From positions 62,001 to 126,000 of the forward strand of contig NZ_JAFNJE010000008.1 of the NCBI RefSeq assembly GCF_017368475.1: a DNA stretch of 64,000 nt, read 5' to 3'. Below are positions 26,776-35,757 of this stretch, piece after piece. The notes under the pieces were generated by a model, which saw only the letters and a program-made list of their open reading frames with translations, was not told the DNA's origin and did not search any database. Positions within the stretch are counted from its first letter, which is position 1. The number at the start of each line of letters is the position of its first letter. Source of the DNA: Alteromonas sp. 5E99-2 (GTDB taxonomy: Bacteria > Pseudomonadota > Gammaproteobacteria > Enterobacterales > Alteromonadaceae). Made by a program: the position numbers and the translations under genes.

Positions 26776-27817
26776 ACCGTGTATTGCTTTTTACGGGAAT
26801 AGTAGTCATAACGTTGGAGCTGGGCATATTATGCGCCTGTTTGCTTTGGCTCAAGTCGCATGTAATACGTTCGATGTCTTGTTTCTTTATAAAACCTGCT
26901 CACAACATTTACTAACAATGCTTGAAAGTGAAGGGTTTGCCGCTAAAAAGGTTAATGCTTTACTCAATGCCGATGATGTTACCAAACTGAGTATTAGTAT
27001 AATGGTGGTTGATGACTATCATCTAAGTAAAACTGAATGGAAGAGTTTACAAGACGCCAATGTATACATTGTCGTTCTCGACGATAACCTTAATGCAGAT
27101 GCGTTATTAGCTGATTTTGTTATCAACCCTGCTGCGGATGCAAATTTAGCTGAATATAAAAAACGTGCTCCTAGCGCAGAGTTTTGTTTAGGGCCTAGGT
27201 ATAGTTATTTACGCAAAGACTTTAACTCATGTGCATTTGTCCCCTTACAAGCGAGATCAAACATATTAGTTGTGCTTGGCGGTACAGATCCAATGTCTAT
27301 CGCTCTACCTTTATGTCAATCTTTAGTTAGTCTGAACTTAGGATGCAATATTGAATTGCTGGTAGGAGAAAAACATAATGATCATAAAGCACTGATGCAA
27401 CTGCATGATCAGAACGAGGGCTTTTCAGTTGTGTTAAATCCAGATTCGGTCGCTCAGCATATGATGCAAGCAGGATTGGCGATTTCAGCCGCTGGAGGAA
27501 CATTAGGTGAACTTGCTTCACTAGGCGTGCCTACTCTTGCTTTAGTTATAGCGGATAATCAGAGATCCATACTACACACAGTGACTCGTAAACCCTGGTA
27601 TCGAGCTATTGATATCAGAGGTTGGCAAAAATCTACGGAATCTCATTTTTTGCAGATGAATAATCCATTACTTAATAAAATAGCGAGTATGACAACAGAA
27701 TTGTGGCGTGATAATTGCTGCAGAGAAAGCATGAGTAACGCGGCTCGCCAATTGGTTGACACCCATGGCTGCCAAAGAATAATAGATAAATTGGCTTCTT
27801 GCCTAGAAAAAAGATAG
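26753..27817 (+). CDS. pseG: PseG/SpsG-like UDP-sugar hydrolase
   Basis: About 354 residues. Resembles PseG, which releases UDP from UDP-2,4-diacetamido-2,4,6-trideoxy-altrose before condensation with PEP. The N-terminal GHIMRLFALA block matches the GxGHxMRC motif of PseG, and the GT-B C-terminal half has VVLGGTDP and ISAAGGTLGELASLGVPTL. The start is uncertain: ATG 26753 overlaps the SDR gene by 23 bases, while TTG 26768 has GGTGG eight bases upstream and gives an N-terminus nearer the family's. It stands two genes before a PseI homolog, which supports the assignment. Confidence 0.75.
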   Translation: MVVFLLAKPCIAFYGNSSHNVGAGHIMRLFALAQVACNTFDVLFLYKTCSQHLLTMLESEGFAAKKVNALLNADDVTKLSISIMVVDDYHLSKTEWKSLQDANVYIVVLDDNLNADALLADFVINPAADANLAEYKKRAPSAEFCLGPRYSYLRKDFNSCAFVPLQARSNILVVLGGTDPMSIALPLCQSLVSLNLGCNIELLVGEKHNDHKALMQLHDQNEGFSVVLNPDSVAQHMMQAGLAISAAGGTLGELASLGVPTLALVIADNQRSILHTVTRKPWYRAIDIRGWQKSTESHFLQMNNPLLNKIASMTTELWRDNCCRESMSNAARQLVDTHGCQRIIDKLASCLEKR

Positions 27818-27825
27818 GTGAACAA

Positions 27826-28944
27826 ATGATTGCCAACCAGTCACTTCAACCTAAAGCATATTATGAATCGTCAACTTTTGATTCAGAGCGAGTTGATGTT
27901 TTCGAGAATAATTGGATTTTTGCAGGGTTTGAAGAGCAGTTAACTAACGATAATGATTTCATTACTCTCACAATTGGCAATACCCCTGTGGTTGTCCAAA
28001 ATTTTAAAGGGCAACTGAGCGCATTGCTAAATGTATGTAGTCATCGCCGAGCGCAACTACAAAGTGAACCCCAAGGTAATCGACCGTTGCGTTGTCCTTA
28101 TCATTGTTGGAGCTTTAAGCGCGATGGTGCTTTAGCTAGTGTGCCTCAAAATAATACTGACTTTAAACTAACTCAAGATGATAAAAAAAGATTATCCTTA
28201 CGACAGTTTGATTTAGCGTTATGTGGGAGCTTTGTATTTGTTAGGGTATCGAAGAATGGACCGACTCTTGCTGAATTTTTAGGTCCTTACTTTTCTATTC
28301 TAAAGGAGTTATCTGCTAACTTTTGTGACTCTGTTGGCAAAGGGAGTTATGACTGGCAAACAAACTGGAAAATTGCCTGCGAGACGGTATTGGAAGTTTA
28401 TCATGTTGCAGGTGTTCACCCTGAGACTTTTGCTAAATTTGCTAAAGCTGAATGTGAAATACAATTTTTCAATGGGCACTCTACAGGTAATACTCCGTTG
28501 CAAAATGCCCCCAAAAAATGGTGGGAAGGGGCTAGGGAATACCTTAAAATCAAACAAAATCAAGAGTATACAGAATATAATCACTTCTTTATTTATCCTA
28601 ATTTAGCGATAGGATTAACGAATGGAACTTTGATGTCCTTGCAAACTTATGAGCCTATTGGCCCTACTAGGTCGAAATTAAATTTTAATTTGAAAATGGT
28701 GCAAAGAACTGACGGTAAAAAAACTAGCGAAGCCGTTAAAGCAGCGATAATGGCAAATTTTAATGAGTTCAATCACACAATATTAGAAGAAGATCGTGTG
28801 GTTGCAGAGTCCTGTCAAAAAAGTATGTTAAGTGTGGATACTCCTGGAGTATTAGGGAAATGTGAAGACCGAATATTACATTTTCACTCAGCGTGGAAAC
28901 AGGATATCAACCAAGATAGTATCCAGGTAAGAGAAGATAGCTAA
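27826..28944 (+). CDS. Rieske non-heme iron oxygenase
   Basis: 372 residues from the ATG at 27826, which has AGGTGA upstream. The N-terminal Rieske [2Fe-2S] ligands are Cys71, His73, Cys90 and His93 (CSHR, CPYHCW). The C-terminal catalytic domain has the mononuclear iron ligands His193 and His198 (EVYHVAGVHP) and probably Asp323. Members hydroxylate or demethylate using O2 and an external reductase, none of which is encoded here. It lies directly before the PseI gene (1 base gap). By analogy with animal CMP-Neu5Ac hydroxylase, also a Rieske enzyme, it may hydroxylate the nonulosonate or its acyl group; this is inference. Confidence 0.88.
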   Translation: MIANQSLQPKAYYESSTFDSERVDVFENNWIFAGFEEQLTNDNDFITLTIGNTPVVVQNFKGQLSALLNVCSHRRAQLQSEPQGNRPLRCPYHCWSFKRDGALASVPQNNTDFKLTQDDKKRLSLRQFDLALCGSFVFVRVSKNGPTLAEFLGPYFSILKELSANFCDSVGKGSYDWQTNWKIACETVLEVYHVAGVHPETFAKFAKAECEIQFFNGHSTGNTPLQNAPKKWWEGAREYLKIKQNQEYTEYNHFFIYPNLAIGLTNGTLMSLQTYEPIGPTRSKLNFNLKMVQRTDGKKTSEAVKAAIMANFNEFNHTILEEDRVVAESCQKSMLSVDTPGVLGKCEDRILHFHSAWKQDINQDSIQVREDS

Positions 28945-28945
28945 C

Positions 28946-30037
28946 ATGTTTTCTAACTCAATAAAAATAGCCAATCGTGTCATTGGTTCGAATACCGAAC
29001 CCTATGTTATTGCTGAACTGTCAGGAAATCACAAAGGCAGCTTAGAACAAGCGTTAGCTATGATTGATTCAGCGGCATCAACAGGGGTCGATGCAATTAA
29101 AATTCAAACATACAGTGCTGACACTATCACTTTGAAACACAATGCACCTGAATTTCAAATAGAAGGAGGCTTGTGGGCAGGGCGAACTTTGTATGATTTG
29201 TACCAAGAAGCGTATACTCCATGGGAATGGCATCAAGCATTATTTGAGCGCGCTAGGGAACGGAATATAACTTTGTTTTCATCGCCATTCGATTTAACAG
29301 CTATTGAGTTATTAGAATCGTTGGGCTGTCCGGCATACAAGATTGCTTCGTTTGAAATAAATGATATTGGTTTGATCGCTGCAGCAGCCAAAACCAATAA
29401 ACCCATCATTATGTCTACTGGCCTTGCCACGCTAGATGAAATTTATGAAGCGGTAAATACCGTTGCTGAATCGGGCGGTACTCAACTGGCATTATTACAT
29501 TGTATCAGTGGCTATCCGACGCCCATTGAAGATTGCAACTTGCGTACTGTTGCGGATCTTTGTACTCGTTTTGACTTCCCTATAGGTTTGAGTGATCACA
29601 CCATTGATAGTACCGCATCAACAACGGCTATAGCACTAGGAGCAAGTGTAATTGAAAAACACTTCACTTTGGACAAAAACGACGGTTCTGTAGACGCTGC
29701 ATTCTCCTTAGAGCCAGACGCATTTAAGCAGTTAAAACTTGAAACAACCAGAGTGCACAAAACCCTTGGTACCGCGGGTTACGAGGTTAAGCCTAGTGAG
29801 AAGGGCGGTCGAAATTTCCGTCGCTCTCTTTATGTGAGCCGTGCTATTAGAAAAGGTGAGTGTTTTACAAAAGAAAATGTTCGCTCGGTACGCCCTGCAT
29901 TGGGGTTACATACACGTTATTTGGAACAAGTCATTGGGCAACAAGCGAGTCAAGATATTGCTTTTGGCGAACCTATGTCAGAAGGTTTTTTGACAAAACC
30001 ACTCATAACAACACCTAAAAAAACAAGTGTGAAATGA
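28946..30037 (+). CDS. pseI: Pseudaminic acid synthase-like (NeuB/PseI family)
   Basis: 363 residues. A NeuB-type TIM barrel (PYVIAELSGNHKGS, DAIKIQTYSADT, FSSPFD, LLHCISGYPTP, GLSDHT, VIEKHFTLDKNDGSVDAAFS) followed from about residue 290 by a SAF antifreeze-like domain (RRSLYVSRAIRKGECFT). It condenses a six-carbon 2,4-diamino sugar with phosphoenolpyruvate into a nine-carbon nonulosonic acid. The AELSGNH and QTYSADT forms are closest to PseI among known NeuB relatives. Spacing to its neighbours is 1 base upstream and a 4-base overlap downstream. The exact sugar stereochemistry is not readable. Confidence 0.92.
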   Translation: MFSNSIKIANRVIGSNTEPYVIAELSGNHKGSLEQALAMIDSAASTGVDAIKIQTYSADTITLKHNAPEFQIEGGLWAGRTLYDLYQEAYTPWEWHQALFERARERNITLFSSPFDLTAIELLESLGCPAYKIASFEINDIGLIAAAAKTNKPIIMSTGLATLDEIYEAVNTVAESGGTQLALLHCISGYPTPIEDCNLRTVADLCTRFDFPIGLSDHTIDSTASTTAIALGASVIEKHFTLDKNDGSVDAAFSLEPDAFKQLKLETTRVHKTLGTAGYEVKPSEKGGRNFRRSLYVSRAIRKGECFTKENVRSVRPALGLHTRYLEQVIGQQASQDIAFGEPMSEGFLTKPLITTPKKTSVK

Positions 30038-30771
30038 AAGTTATCTGTATCACTCAAGCCAGGATGGGATCTAGTCGCTTACCGGGTAAAGTATTGCAAC
30101 GAATTCACGGTAGACCAATGCTTGATTATCACTTATTAAGAGTTAAACAAGCGAAATTGATTGACGCTCATATCATTGCTACGACGGCTCATGATATTGA
30201 CAAACCCATAGTGGAATTTTGTAAACACTATCAACAAAAGTATTTTTGTGGGGACGAACAGGATGTCTTGGGCCGGTTTTATTTCGCAGCGTTAGATGTT
30301 GGAGCGCAGCCTGAAGATATTATTGTGCGTTTAACTGGTGACTGCCCACTGATTAGTGCTGAGCTTGTTGATGACGTTATTTCTATTCATAAACGAGGGG
30401 TTAAAGGACAATATACACATGTTAGTTTAGATTTTTTCCCGAGAGGGTTTGATTGTGAAGTCTTTACCATGGCAATGCTTGAAGACGCTTATCAGAATGC
30501 AACGACTCAGGCGCAAAGAGAACATGTGACGTTATATTTGTATACACAAAGTGCTAATGCGGTGGTTCCTCTTACTACGGGTGATGCGCTATGGAGGCAA
30601 TTTAGGCTCTGTGTTGATGAACCCAGCGATATGCGCTTAGTTGAAGAAGTATTAAAACAATTAGGTAATAATTGGTTACAAGCTAGCCCAAAAGATATTT
30701 GTCAGCTTTTACTGCAAGATGAACAATTGGCTTCTATTAATAAAGAGGTGCGGCAACGCACGACACATTAA
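30034..30771 (+). CDS. SpsF/PseF-like cytidylyltransferase
   Basis: 245 residues. A nucleotidyltransferase of the SpsF/COG1861 family: the N-terminus ITQARMGSSRLPGKVL holds the NTP-binding loop, and DVLGRFYFAA and RLTGDCPLIS are family blocks. It probably activates the nonulosonic acid made by the preceding PseI homolog as its CMP derivative. The ATG overlaps the pseI stop by four bases. In Bacillus, spsE, spsF and spsG are clustered in the same way. After it comes the largest gap in the operon (79 bases). Confidence 0.82.
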   Translation: MKVICITQARMGSSRLPGKVLQRIHGRPMLDYHLLRVKQAKLIDAHIIATTAHDIDKPIVEFCKHYQQKYFCGDEQDVLGRFYFAALDVGAQPEDIIVRLTGDCPLISAELVDDVISIHKRGVKGQYTHVSLDFFPRGFDCEVFTMAMLEDAYQNATTQAQREHVTLYLYTQSANAVVPLTTGDALWRQFRLCVDEPSDMRLVEEVLKQLGNNWLQASPKDICQLLLQDEQLASINKEVRQRTTH

Positions 30772-30850
30772 AGTGAAGATTTTATTCATTAGGTCGATAA
30801 ACCGTAAAATACAGTGAATTTTTTCGCGCACCAATAAGAGAGTTGGAATT

Positions 30851-31084
30851 ATGAACAAACAAGAATTTTTAAATAGTTTAGAAGAAGTTTTAGAGTTAGA
30901 TGAAAACACCTTAAAAGGTGACGAAATTCTAATGAAGATAGAGCAGTGGGACTCTTTAGCCTTTCTTAGCGTGATTGCTATGGCCGATGAAAATTTTGAT
31001 ATTGTTATCGAAGGAAGCCAGCTTGAAGAAATTAAGTCTGTTGCTGATTTGGTTGCCTTGGTTGAAGAGCATTTGTCGGCTTAA
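30851..31084 (+). CDS. Acyl carrier protein 1
   Basis: 77 residues, acidic and four-helix-like. The phosphopantetheine attachment serine is Ser35 in EQWDSLAFLS. It differs from housekeeping AcpP (which has DSLDxVEL) and belongs to the stand-alone ACPs of sugar-modification and secondary-metabolite clusters. It probably carries the acyl chain made by the operon's KAS III and SDR enzymes. An SD-like GGA precedes the ATG. Confidence 0.88.
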   Translation: MNKQEFLNSLEEVLELDENTLKGDEILMKIEQWDSLAFLSVIAMADENFDIVIEGSQLEEIKSVADLVALVEEHLSA

Positions 31085-31103
31085 TTTTAATGATTGAAAT
31101 AGC

Positions 31104-31865
31104 ATGATTAACAACCCGTTAGATTTTAGTGGTAAACGAGTACTTATAACGGGGGCATCCTCTGGAATTGGTCGGGCTTGCTCTATTCTGCTATCTGAAC
31201 TTGGTGCAAAACTAGTATTAAATGGCCGTAATCTCGATTCGTTAAAATCAACAATGTCATTACTTGAAGGTAATGGCCATGTGCTTGCGCCTTTTGATAT
31301 GGCAGATACAAATGGATTGTGCGACTGGGTCAAAACGTTAACGAAAGAGTACGGTTATCTAGATAGTTTTGTTCATTGCGCTGGCATACAAATTACCAAG
31401 CCTATACGTATGTTTGAAAAAGGTTTTTTTGATGACACTATGCATGTGAACCTTGCTAGTGCAATGGCCATTAGCCAAGGATTTAGAATCAAACGAGATA
31501 GGAGTAAACAAGGCTCTATCGTTTTTGTAGCTTCAATAGCGGGGTTAATTGGCCAAACGGGTAACACTGTTTATGGAGCCAGTAAAGCGGGGCTTATGTC
31601 TTTGACAAGAGGGTTATCCATGGAGCTATTGAGAGATAACATTCGGGTTAATTGTGTGGCTCCAGCGCTCGTTGAAACCGATATGGCAGTTCGTACTAAA
31701 CAAAGTATGACCGATGCTCAGTATCAGCACATCTTGAATCAACACCCTATGGGGGTTGGAGAGCCAAAGGATGTCGCTAATGCAGTAGCATTTTTGTTAA
31801 GTGATGCTGCCAAGTGGATCAATTCAGTTCCCCTACCAGTGGAAGGCGGCTATCTAGCTAATTAA
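31104..31865 (+). CDS. SDR-family oxidoreductase (second of three)
   Basis: 253 residues. A classical SDR with TGASSGIGRA, the catalytic SIAG serine region and YGASK, and a C-terminal PVEGGYLAN. It lies 19 bases after ACP 1. It is paralogous to the SDR at 26023 but has the standard cofactor loop. A 3-oxoacyl-ACP reductase role fits the neighbours; a sugar reductase is the alternative. Confidence 0.87.
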   Translation: MINNPLDFSGKRVLITGASSGIGRACSILLSELGAKLVLNGRNLDSLKSTMSLLEGNGHVLAPFDMADTNGLCDWVKTLTKEYGYLDSFVHCAGIQITKPIRMFEKGFFDDTMHVNLASAMAISQGFRIKRDRSKQGSIVFVASIAGLIGQTGNTVYGASKAGLMSLTRGLSMELLRDNIRVNCVAPALVETDMAVRTKQSMTDAQYQHILNQHPMGVGEPKDVANAVAFLLSDAAKWINSVPLPVEGGYLAN

Positions 31866-31874
31866 GTGTAAATT

Positions 31875-32441
31875 ATGGCGTTATATTTTAAACGAATTGA
31901 TGTGAATGACGCTGCTTTACTACTTGAATGGCGTACTTCACCTGAAATTACAAAAGGTATGTATACGGATTTAGTCGATCCGACAATAGCAAAGCAAGTC
32001 TCGTGGATAGAGTCTTTGCAGGGCCGAGACGATTACCGTGGGTATATGATCTTGGATGATAAAGAACCCGTGGGCTTTTTGTGTTTTGATGATATCAATT
32101 ATCAACATCAAAGGTGCAGCACTGGTTCATATATTTATTCTCGTGAGGCTAGATTAAAATACGCAGTTACATTACATACCTATATCTGCAACTATGTGTT
32201 TTATCAGTTGAAACTGAATAAGATTGTTAACTATATCCTTGATGCAAATGAGAAAGTTGTCAAATTACAATCAATCCATAAAACACGATACGTTGGCTAT
32301 TTAAGGCAACATATTAGTAAAAATAATGAGCTTCTTGATGTACATATTTTTGAGCAGCTCAAAGAAGATTGGAATAAACAAAAGCAGCATTTTAGCTTAG
32401 ACACCATAAAAGCTGCATATAATGACTGGGAAAATGCATGA
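31875..32441 (+). CDS. GNAT-family acyltransferase (PseH-like)
   Basis: 188 residues. A GNAT fold with an N-terminal LLLEWRTSPEITKGMYTD block close in character to PseH, the enzyme that N-acylates UDP-4-amino-4,6-dideoxy-altrosamine. The later block (LKLNKIVNYILDANEKVVKLQ) is the usual GNAT motif B region. In this operon it may take an acyl group from ACP and not acetyl-CoA, which is inference. It overlaps the next ACP gene by four bases. Confidence 0.78.
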   Translation: MALYFKRIDVNDAALLLEWRTSPEITKGMYTDLVDPTIAKQVSWIESLQGRDDYRGYMILDDKEPVGFLCFDDINYQHQRCSTGSYIYSREARLKYAVTLHTYICNYVFYQLKLNKIVNYILDANEKVVKLQSIHKTRYVGYLRQHISKNNELLDVHIFEQLKEDWNKQKQHFSLDTIKAAYNDWENA

Positions 32442-32683
32442 GTAATATATTGCAGTTCATCGTAGATGAAACAAGGCAGATCCTTTTACAAAAGGGCGAA
32501 ACAGTTACTGACATTACACTTGAAACAGAGTTTTTAACTGACTTACCTATGGATTCTTTAGATCTTGCGACCCTAATTGTGAGTCTTGAAATGCATACCG
32601 GTTTGGACCCATTTCGATCCGGCTTTAAAACCTTTTATAATGTTGGTCAGCTTGTTGAACTGTACGAGAGTATTGAAAACTAG
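32438..32683 (+). CDS. Acyl carrier protein 2
   Basis: 81 residues with phosphopantetheine Ser40 in LPMDSLDLATL. It overlaps the GNAT gene (ATGA) and the AMP-ligase gene (TAGTG), so it is probably made in step with both and may be the partner of that ligase. It is distinct in sequence from ACP 1, pointing to two separate carrier roles. Confidence 0.87.
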   Translation: MSNILQFIVDETRQILLQKGETVTDITLETEFLTDLPMDSLDLATLIVSLEMHTGLDPFRSGFKTFYNVGQLVELYESIEN

Positions 32684-33822
32684 TGTTTTTGCAAAGTAGT
32701 TCTTTCAAACTTATAGAACAAGGGAAAAGCTATGAAGCTAAAGATTTCTCTTACTCGAAAGAACGCCGTTCCATGGAATATATTGAGTTATCAGGTACGA
32801 CTCATAACCGTAAACAGAGTCTAGTAGCGCAGATGCTTCAAGCTATAGTTGATGGGATTGCTGCAGATATTCCTGTGATATTTAATCGCAGTGGTCAAAC
32901 GATGGATATTGAAGAGCTCCCAGCCGAGTTTTGTATTGGTTTGTTCACTTCAGGAACCACAGGCCCAGCAAAATTAGTGTTTCATGTTTTGCATGATTTG
33001 ATGCCAACCAATAAAAGAAAAAGTGAAGCTGCGAGTTGTTGGTTGTTGTGTTATCACCCAATGAGTTACGCCGGTTTACAGGTTATTTTGCAAGCGATAG
33101 CCGCAAGTGATGTCTTAGTAGCAGATGTAAACGCGAATGTTACACAAAAAGCTCAGTTGGCGATTGAGCAACAAGTCACCGCCTTGAGTGCTACGCCTTC
33201 TTTTATGCGGGCGTTATTATTGTGTTGGAAAAAAACGAAACCCCTTGTTCGTTTAGTTAGCCTTGGGGGGGAAATTGCCGACCAAGGGACTCTTGACGCT
33301 GTTAAGTTGAACTTTCCTGATGCAGCTCTGCGACATATTTACGCAACAACTGAATCAGGTGTTGTTTTTACAGTGAAAGATGGGCTGGCTGGGTTTCCTA
33401 AAACATGGTTGCGAGAAGCATTTAGCGGATGGTGTATGCAGCTGAAAGATACGCTTATTTTAGTCAATGGCAAAGGGTATATTGATACAGGGGATTGCGT
33501 AGCAGTAACAGAAGACAGAGTGCTATTCACTGGTAGAAAAGACAATATTGTGAATGTAGGTGGGGCCAAAGTTAACTTAGAAGATATTGAACAACAGTTA
33601 ATTAACCTTGAACATGTAAAAGACGCGCGGGTGTTTGTAAAAGCGAATCCTATTACTGGGGCGTTAGTTTGTGCTGAAATTTGTAGCTCCGAGACTGAAT
33701 TAGCCAAGCACGCTGTTAACTCTTTTTGCCCACACCTATTGGCTGAAGCTCGCCCAAGAATCATAACGTATTGTGAACAATTGACTTTAACTTCGGCAGG
33801 GAAAAAACAAAGATGCCTTTAA
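32683..33822 (+). CDS. Short AMP-forming acyl ligase (ANL superfamily)
   Basis: 379 residues from a GTG that overlaps the ACP 2 stop by one base. It has the ANL P-loop FTSGTTGPAK (about residue 91), the YATTESG block, the TGD block with GRKDNIVNVGG (hinge to the C-terminal domain) and an A10-type SAGKKQR near the end with the catalytic lysine. It lacks roughly the first 100-150 residues of typical acyl-CoA synthetases yet keeps all motifs, so it is a short form and not a broken gene. It probably activates a small acid and loads it on an ACP. Confidence 0.83.
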   Translation: MFLQSSSFKLIEQGKSYEAKDFSYSKERRSMEYIELSGTTHNRKQSLVAQMLQAIVDGIAADIPVIFNRSGQTMDIEELPAEFCIGLFTSGTTGPAKLVFHVLHDLMPTNKRKSEAASCWLLCYHPMSYAGLQVILQAIAASDVLVADVNANVTQKAQLAIEQQVTALSATPSFMRALLLCWKKTKPLVRLVSLGGEIADQGTLDAVKLNFPDAALRHIYATTESGVVFTVKDGLAGFPKTWLREAFSGWCMQLKDTLILVNGKGYIDTGDCVAVTEDRVLFTGRKDNIVNVGGAKVNLEDIEQQLINLEHVKDARVFVKANPITGALVCAEICSSETELAKHAVNSFCPHLLAEARPRIITYCEQLTLTSAGKKQRCL

Positions 33823-34550
33823 TGAAACATGTCATCGTGAGTGGTGGTAGCAAAGGTTTAGGACTAGGGATCGTAAAATCTTTACTACAAAATGGCTATC
33901 ACGTATCGACCTGCAGCCGTACTAAAACTAATGCAATGACCGAACTTGAAGATATTTATTCCTGTTTTCAGTGGTTTCCTTGTCAAATTGGGGACGCGCA
34001 GCAAACTGCTGATTTTGTTAAATCTGCATGTGAGTGGGCACAAGATGTCCCCTTATGGGCAGTTATAAATAATGCAGGTGTTGCGAAAGAAGGGGTTTTA
34101 GCCTCATTTCCTAACCTCGAATCGGATGACTTATTACAAGTTAATTTAAATGGTGCGTTATATCTTGCGCGAGAAGTACTCAGAGTGTTTCTAAGGCAGA
34201 ATAGTGCTGGGCGCATTGTGAATATTAGTTCTATTATTGGTACTCGAGGTTATACAGGCTTGGCGGCCTATTCGGCGTCTAAAGCGGGATTAGATGGCTT
34301 GACGAGGGCTTTGGCAAGAGAAAATGGACGACGCAATATAACCGTTAACTCCATTGCTCCTGGTTATTTAGACACAGAAATGTCGTCCACATTATCGGAT
34401 AACAAGCGTCAACAAATTATACGTAGAACTCCCATGCACAGATTAGGCTCGGTGGATGATATTACCCCAGCAGTGACATTTTTATTGTCTGATGGTGCGG
34501 CATTTATTACTGGGCAAACCATTACTATTGATGGAGGGATTACGAATTAA
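33822..34550 (+). CDS. FabG-like SDR oxidoreductase (third)
   Basis: 242 residues from the ATG at 33822, which overlaps the ligase stop (TAATG); an ATG at 33813 is possible. It has SGGSKGLGLGI, NNAG, the catalytic SSIIG serine and YSASK, and IAPGYLDTEM with GGITN at the end. Of the three SDRs it is the most like FabG, the NADPH-dependent 3-oxoacyl-ACP reductase, so it is the best candidate for reducing the KAS III product. Confidence 0.88.
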   Translation: MKHVIVSGGSKGLGLGIVKSLLQNGYHVSTCSRTKTNAMTELEDIYSCFQWFPCQIGDAQQTADFVKSACEWAQDVPLWAVINNAGVAKEGVLASFPNLESDDLLQVNLNGALYLAREVLRVFLRQNSAGRIVNISSIIGTRGYTGLAAYSASKAGLDGLTRALARENGRRNITVNSIAPGYLDTEMSSTLSDNKRQQIIRRTPMHRLGSVDDITPAVTFLLSDGAAFITGQTITIDGGITN

Positions 34551-35757
34551 TAACTCGAATATATCAACCGTACCTTGCCGATTGTGTGAGTCTCAGCAAT
34601 TGGACCAGTTCTCGTCAATTATTTTTGGTGTATGGCAAGTGAATGGCAATGAAATGTCCCGTGATAGTGGCCATTATCCTATAGCGCAATGCTTACAATG
34701 TGGTCATGTACAAGTGGCTATTCAATATACCAGTGAGCTTTTTCAACGCCTGTACTTTCATTCTGAACAAGCACCAATAATGTGGCATGAGTCAAAGCTA
34801 AACGATGATACACCTTATCAAGAAATGTATGAGTTTGCTGGTCAAGAAGAGCATATCGACACTATCGTAGATTTTGGTTGCGGGGAAGGGAAGCTACTCG
34901 CTGCTGCAAATCGGGCAAATCCTAACGCTAAACTTTTTGGCATTGACTTTAATGATAGGTTTTCTCAACAAGGGATTACGTATTTGTCACACGACCTGAA
35001 TAAACTTAGCAGTCTTGAGCAATCACACTGGCCTCAAGGTATTAGTTTGGCTATGGCATCTCATGTACTAGAGCATATTGAGAATCCAGTAGTATTCCTT
35101 CGAGGGATAAAAGAACTCTTATCTGAGAACGGCAGAATATTTATTGAAGTCCCCGATTTTTCTAATCCTCATAACGAAAAGTCGATAGGAGTGAGTAATC
35201 TTATTAATATGCAACATATCCATTACTTTTCAGTGGATACCTTGAGATATACAGCACAGTTAGCGGGTCTTGAAGTAAAAAAATATTCACAGTTTTCAAC
35301 AGGTGATGTTCCACGTTTACAATTTATTTTGTCTAAACCTTGTCAAGATATAGCAATACAGCACATTAAATCAGATGACGCTCAAAAAAGTGTTTTCCAT
35401 TTCCAAGCTCATTGTCAACGGATAAGGGAAACATTAACTTTGACCCTTATTGAAGAAGTTGAACAGCAAGGTACTGTTGGTCTTTGGGGAATTGGAGCCG
35501 ATTTTTATAGTTTATTGTGTGAAAACCGTGAATTAATTGAATTAATAAAGAGCAAAAAAATAAAGTTATTTGATCAACAGTACAGTGACAAATATTTTTT
35601 AACTCAGAAAGTATTATCTAGCTCGAAAATATCAAATGTTAGCCACAACATTTACATTAGTGTGTTTTCGGGTCAAACAAGAGTGAAAATGTTGGCTTTA
35701 AGCCAAGAGTTTAAAAATGTAATTGATGTTTACGCCATGATGGATTCAAAAATATGA
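34531..35757 (+). CDS. Class I methyltransferase with zinc-type N-terminus (first of tandem pair)
   Basis: About 408 residues. The N-terminus has a CRLC...CLQCGH pair of CxxC motifs as in Methyltransf_13 proteins. The SAM domain follows at about residue 115 (VDFGCGEGKLL), with ASHVLEHIENP and FIEVPDFSNP. The C-terminal third (VGLWGIGADFYSLL) matches the C-methyltransferase C-terminal domain found with sugar methyltransferases. The start is uncertain: the ATG at 34531 overlaps the SDR gene by 20 bases and contains a GGAGGG that might serve a later non-ATG start. It probably methylates a sugar or its acyl group. Confidence 0.82.
   Translation: MEGLRINNSNISTVPCRLCESQQLDQFSSIIFGVWQVNGNEMSRDSGHYPIAQCLQCGHVQVAIQYTSELFQRLYFHSEQAPIMWHESKLNDDTPYQEMYEFAGQEEHIDTIVDFGCGEGKLLAAANRANPNAKLFGIDFNDRFSQQGITYLSHDLNKLSSLEQSHWPQGISLAMASHVLEHIENPVVFLRGIKELLSENGRIFIEVPDFSNPHNEKSIGVSNLINMQHIHYFSVDTLRYTAQLAGLEVKKYSQFSTGDVPRLQFILSKPCQDIAIQHIKSDDAQKSVFHFQAHCQRIRETLTLTLIEEVEQQGTVGLWGIGADFYSLLCENRELIELIKSKKIKLFDQQYSDKYFLTQKVLSSSKISNVSHNIYISVFSGQTRVKMLALSQEFKNVIDVYAMMDSKI

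Noticed and set aside
33339-33764. 141-codon open frame opposite the AMP-ligase gene
   Set aside because: Fully inside a gene with intact ANL motifs; its composition is what the reverse frame would give by chance.
34492-34550. Possible frameshift or fusion between the third SDR and the first methyltransferase
   Set aside because: The SDR ends with its normal C-terminal GGITN block and the methyltransferase begins with its complete zinc-type N-terminus; the overlap reflects uncertain start choice.
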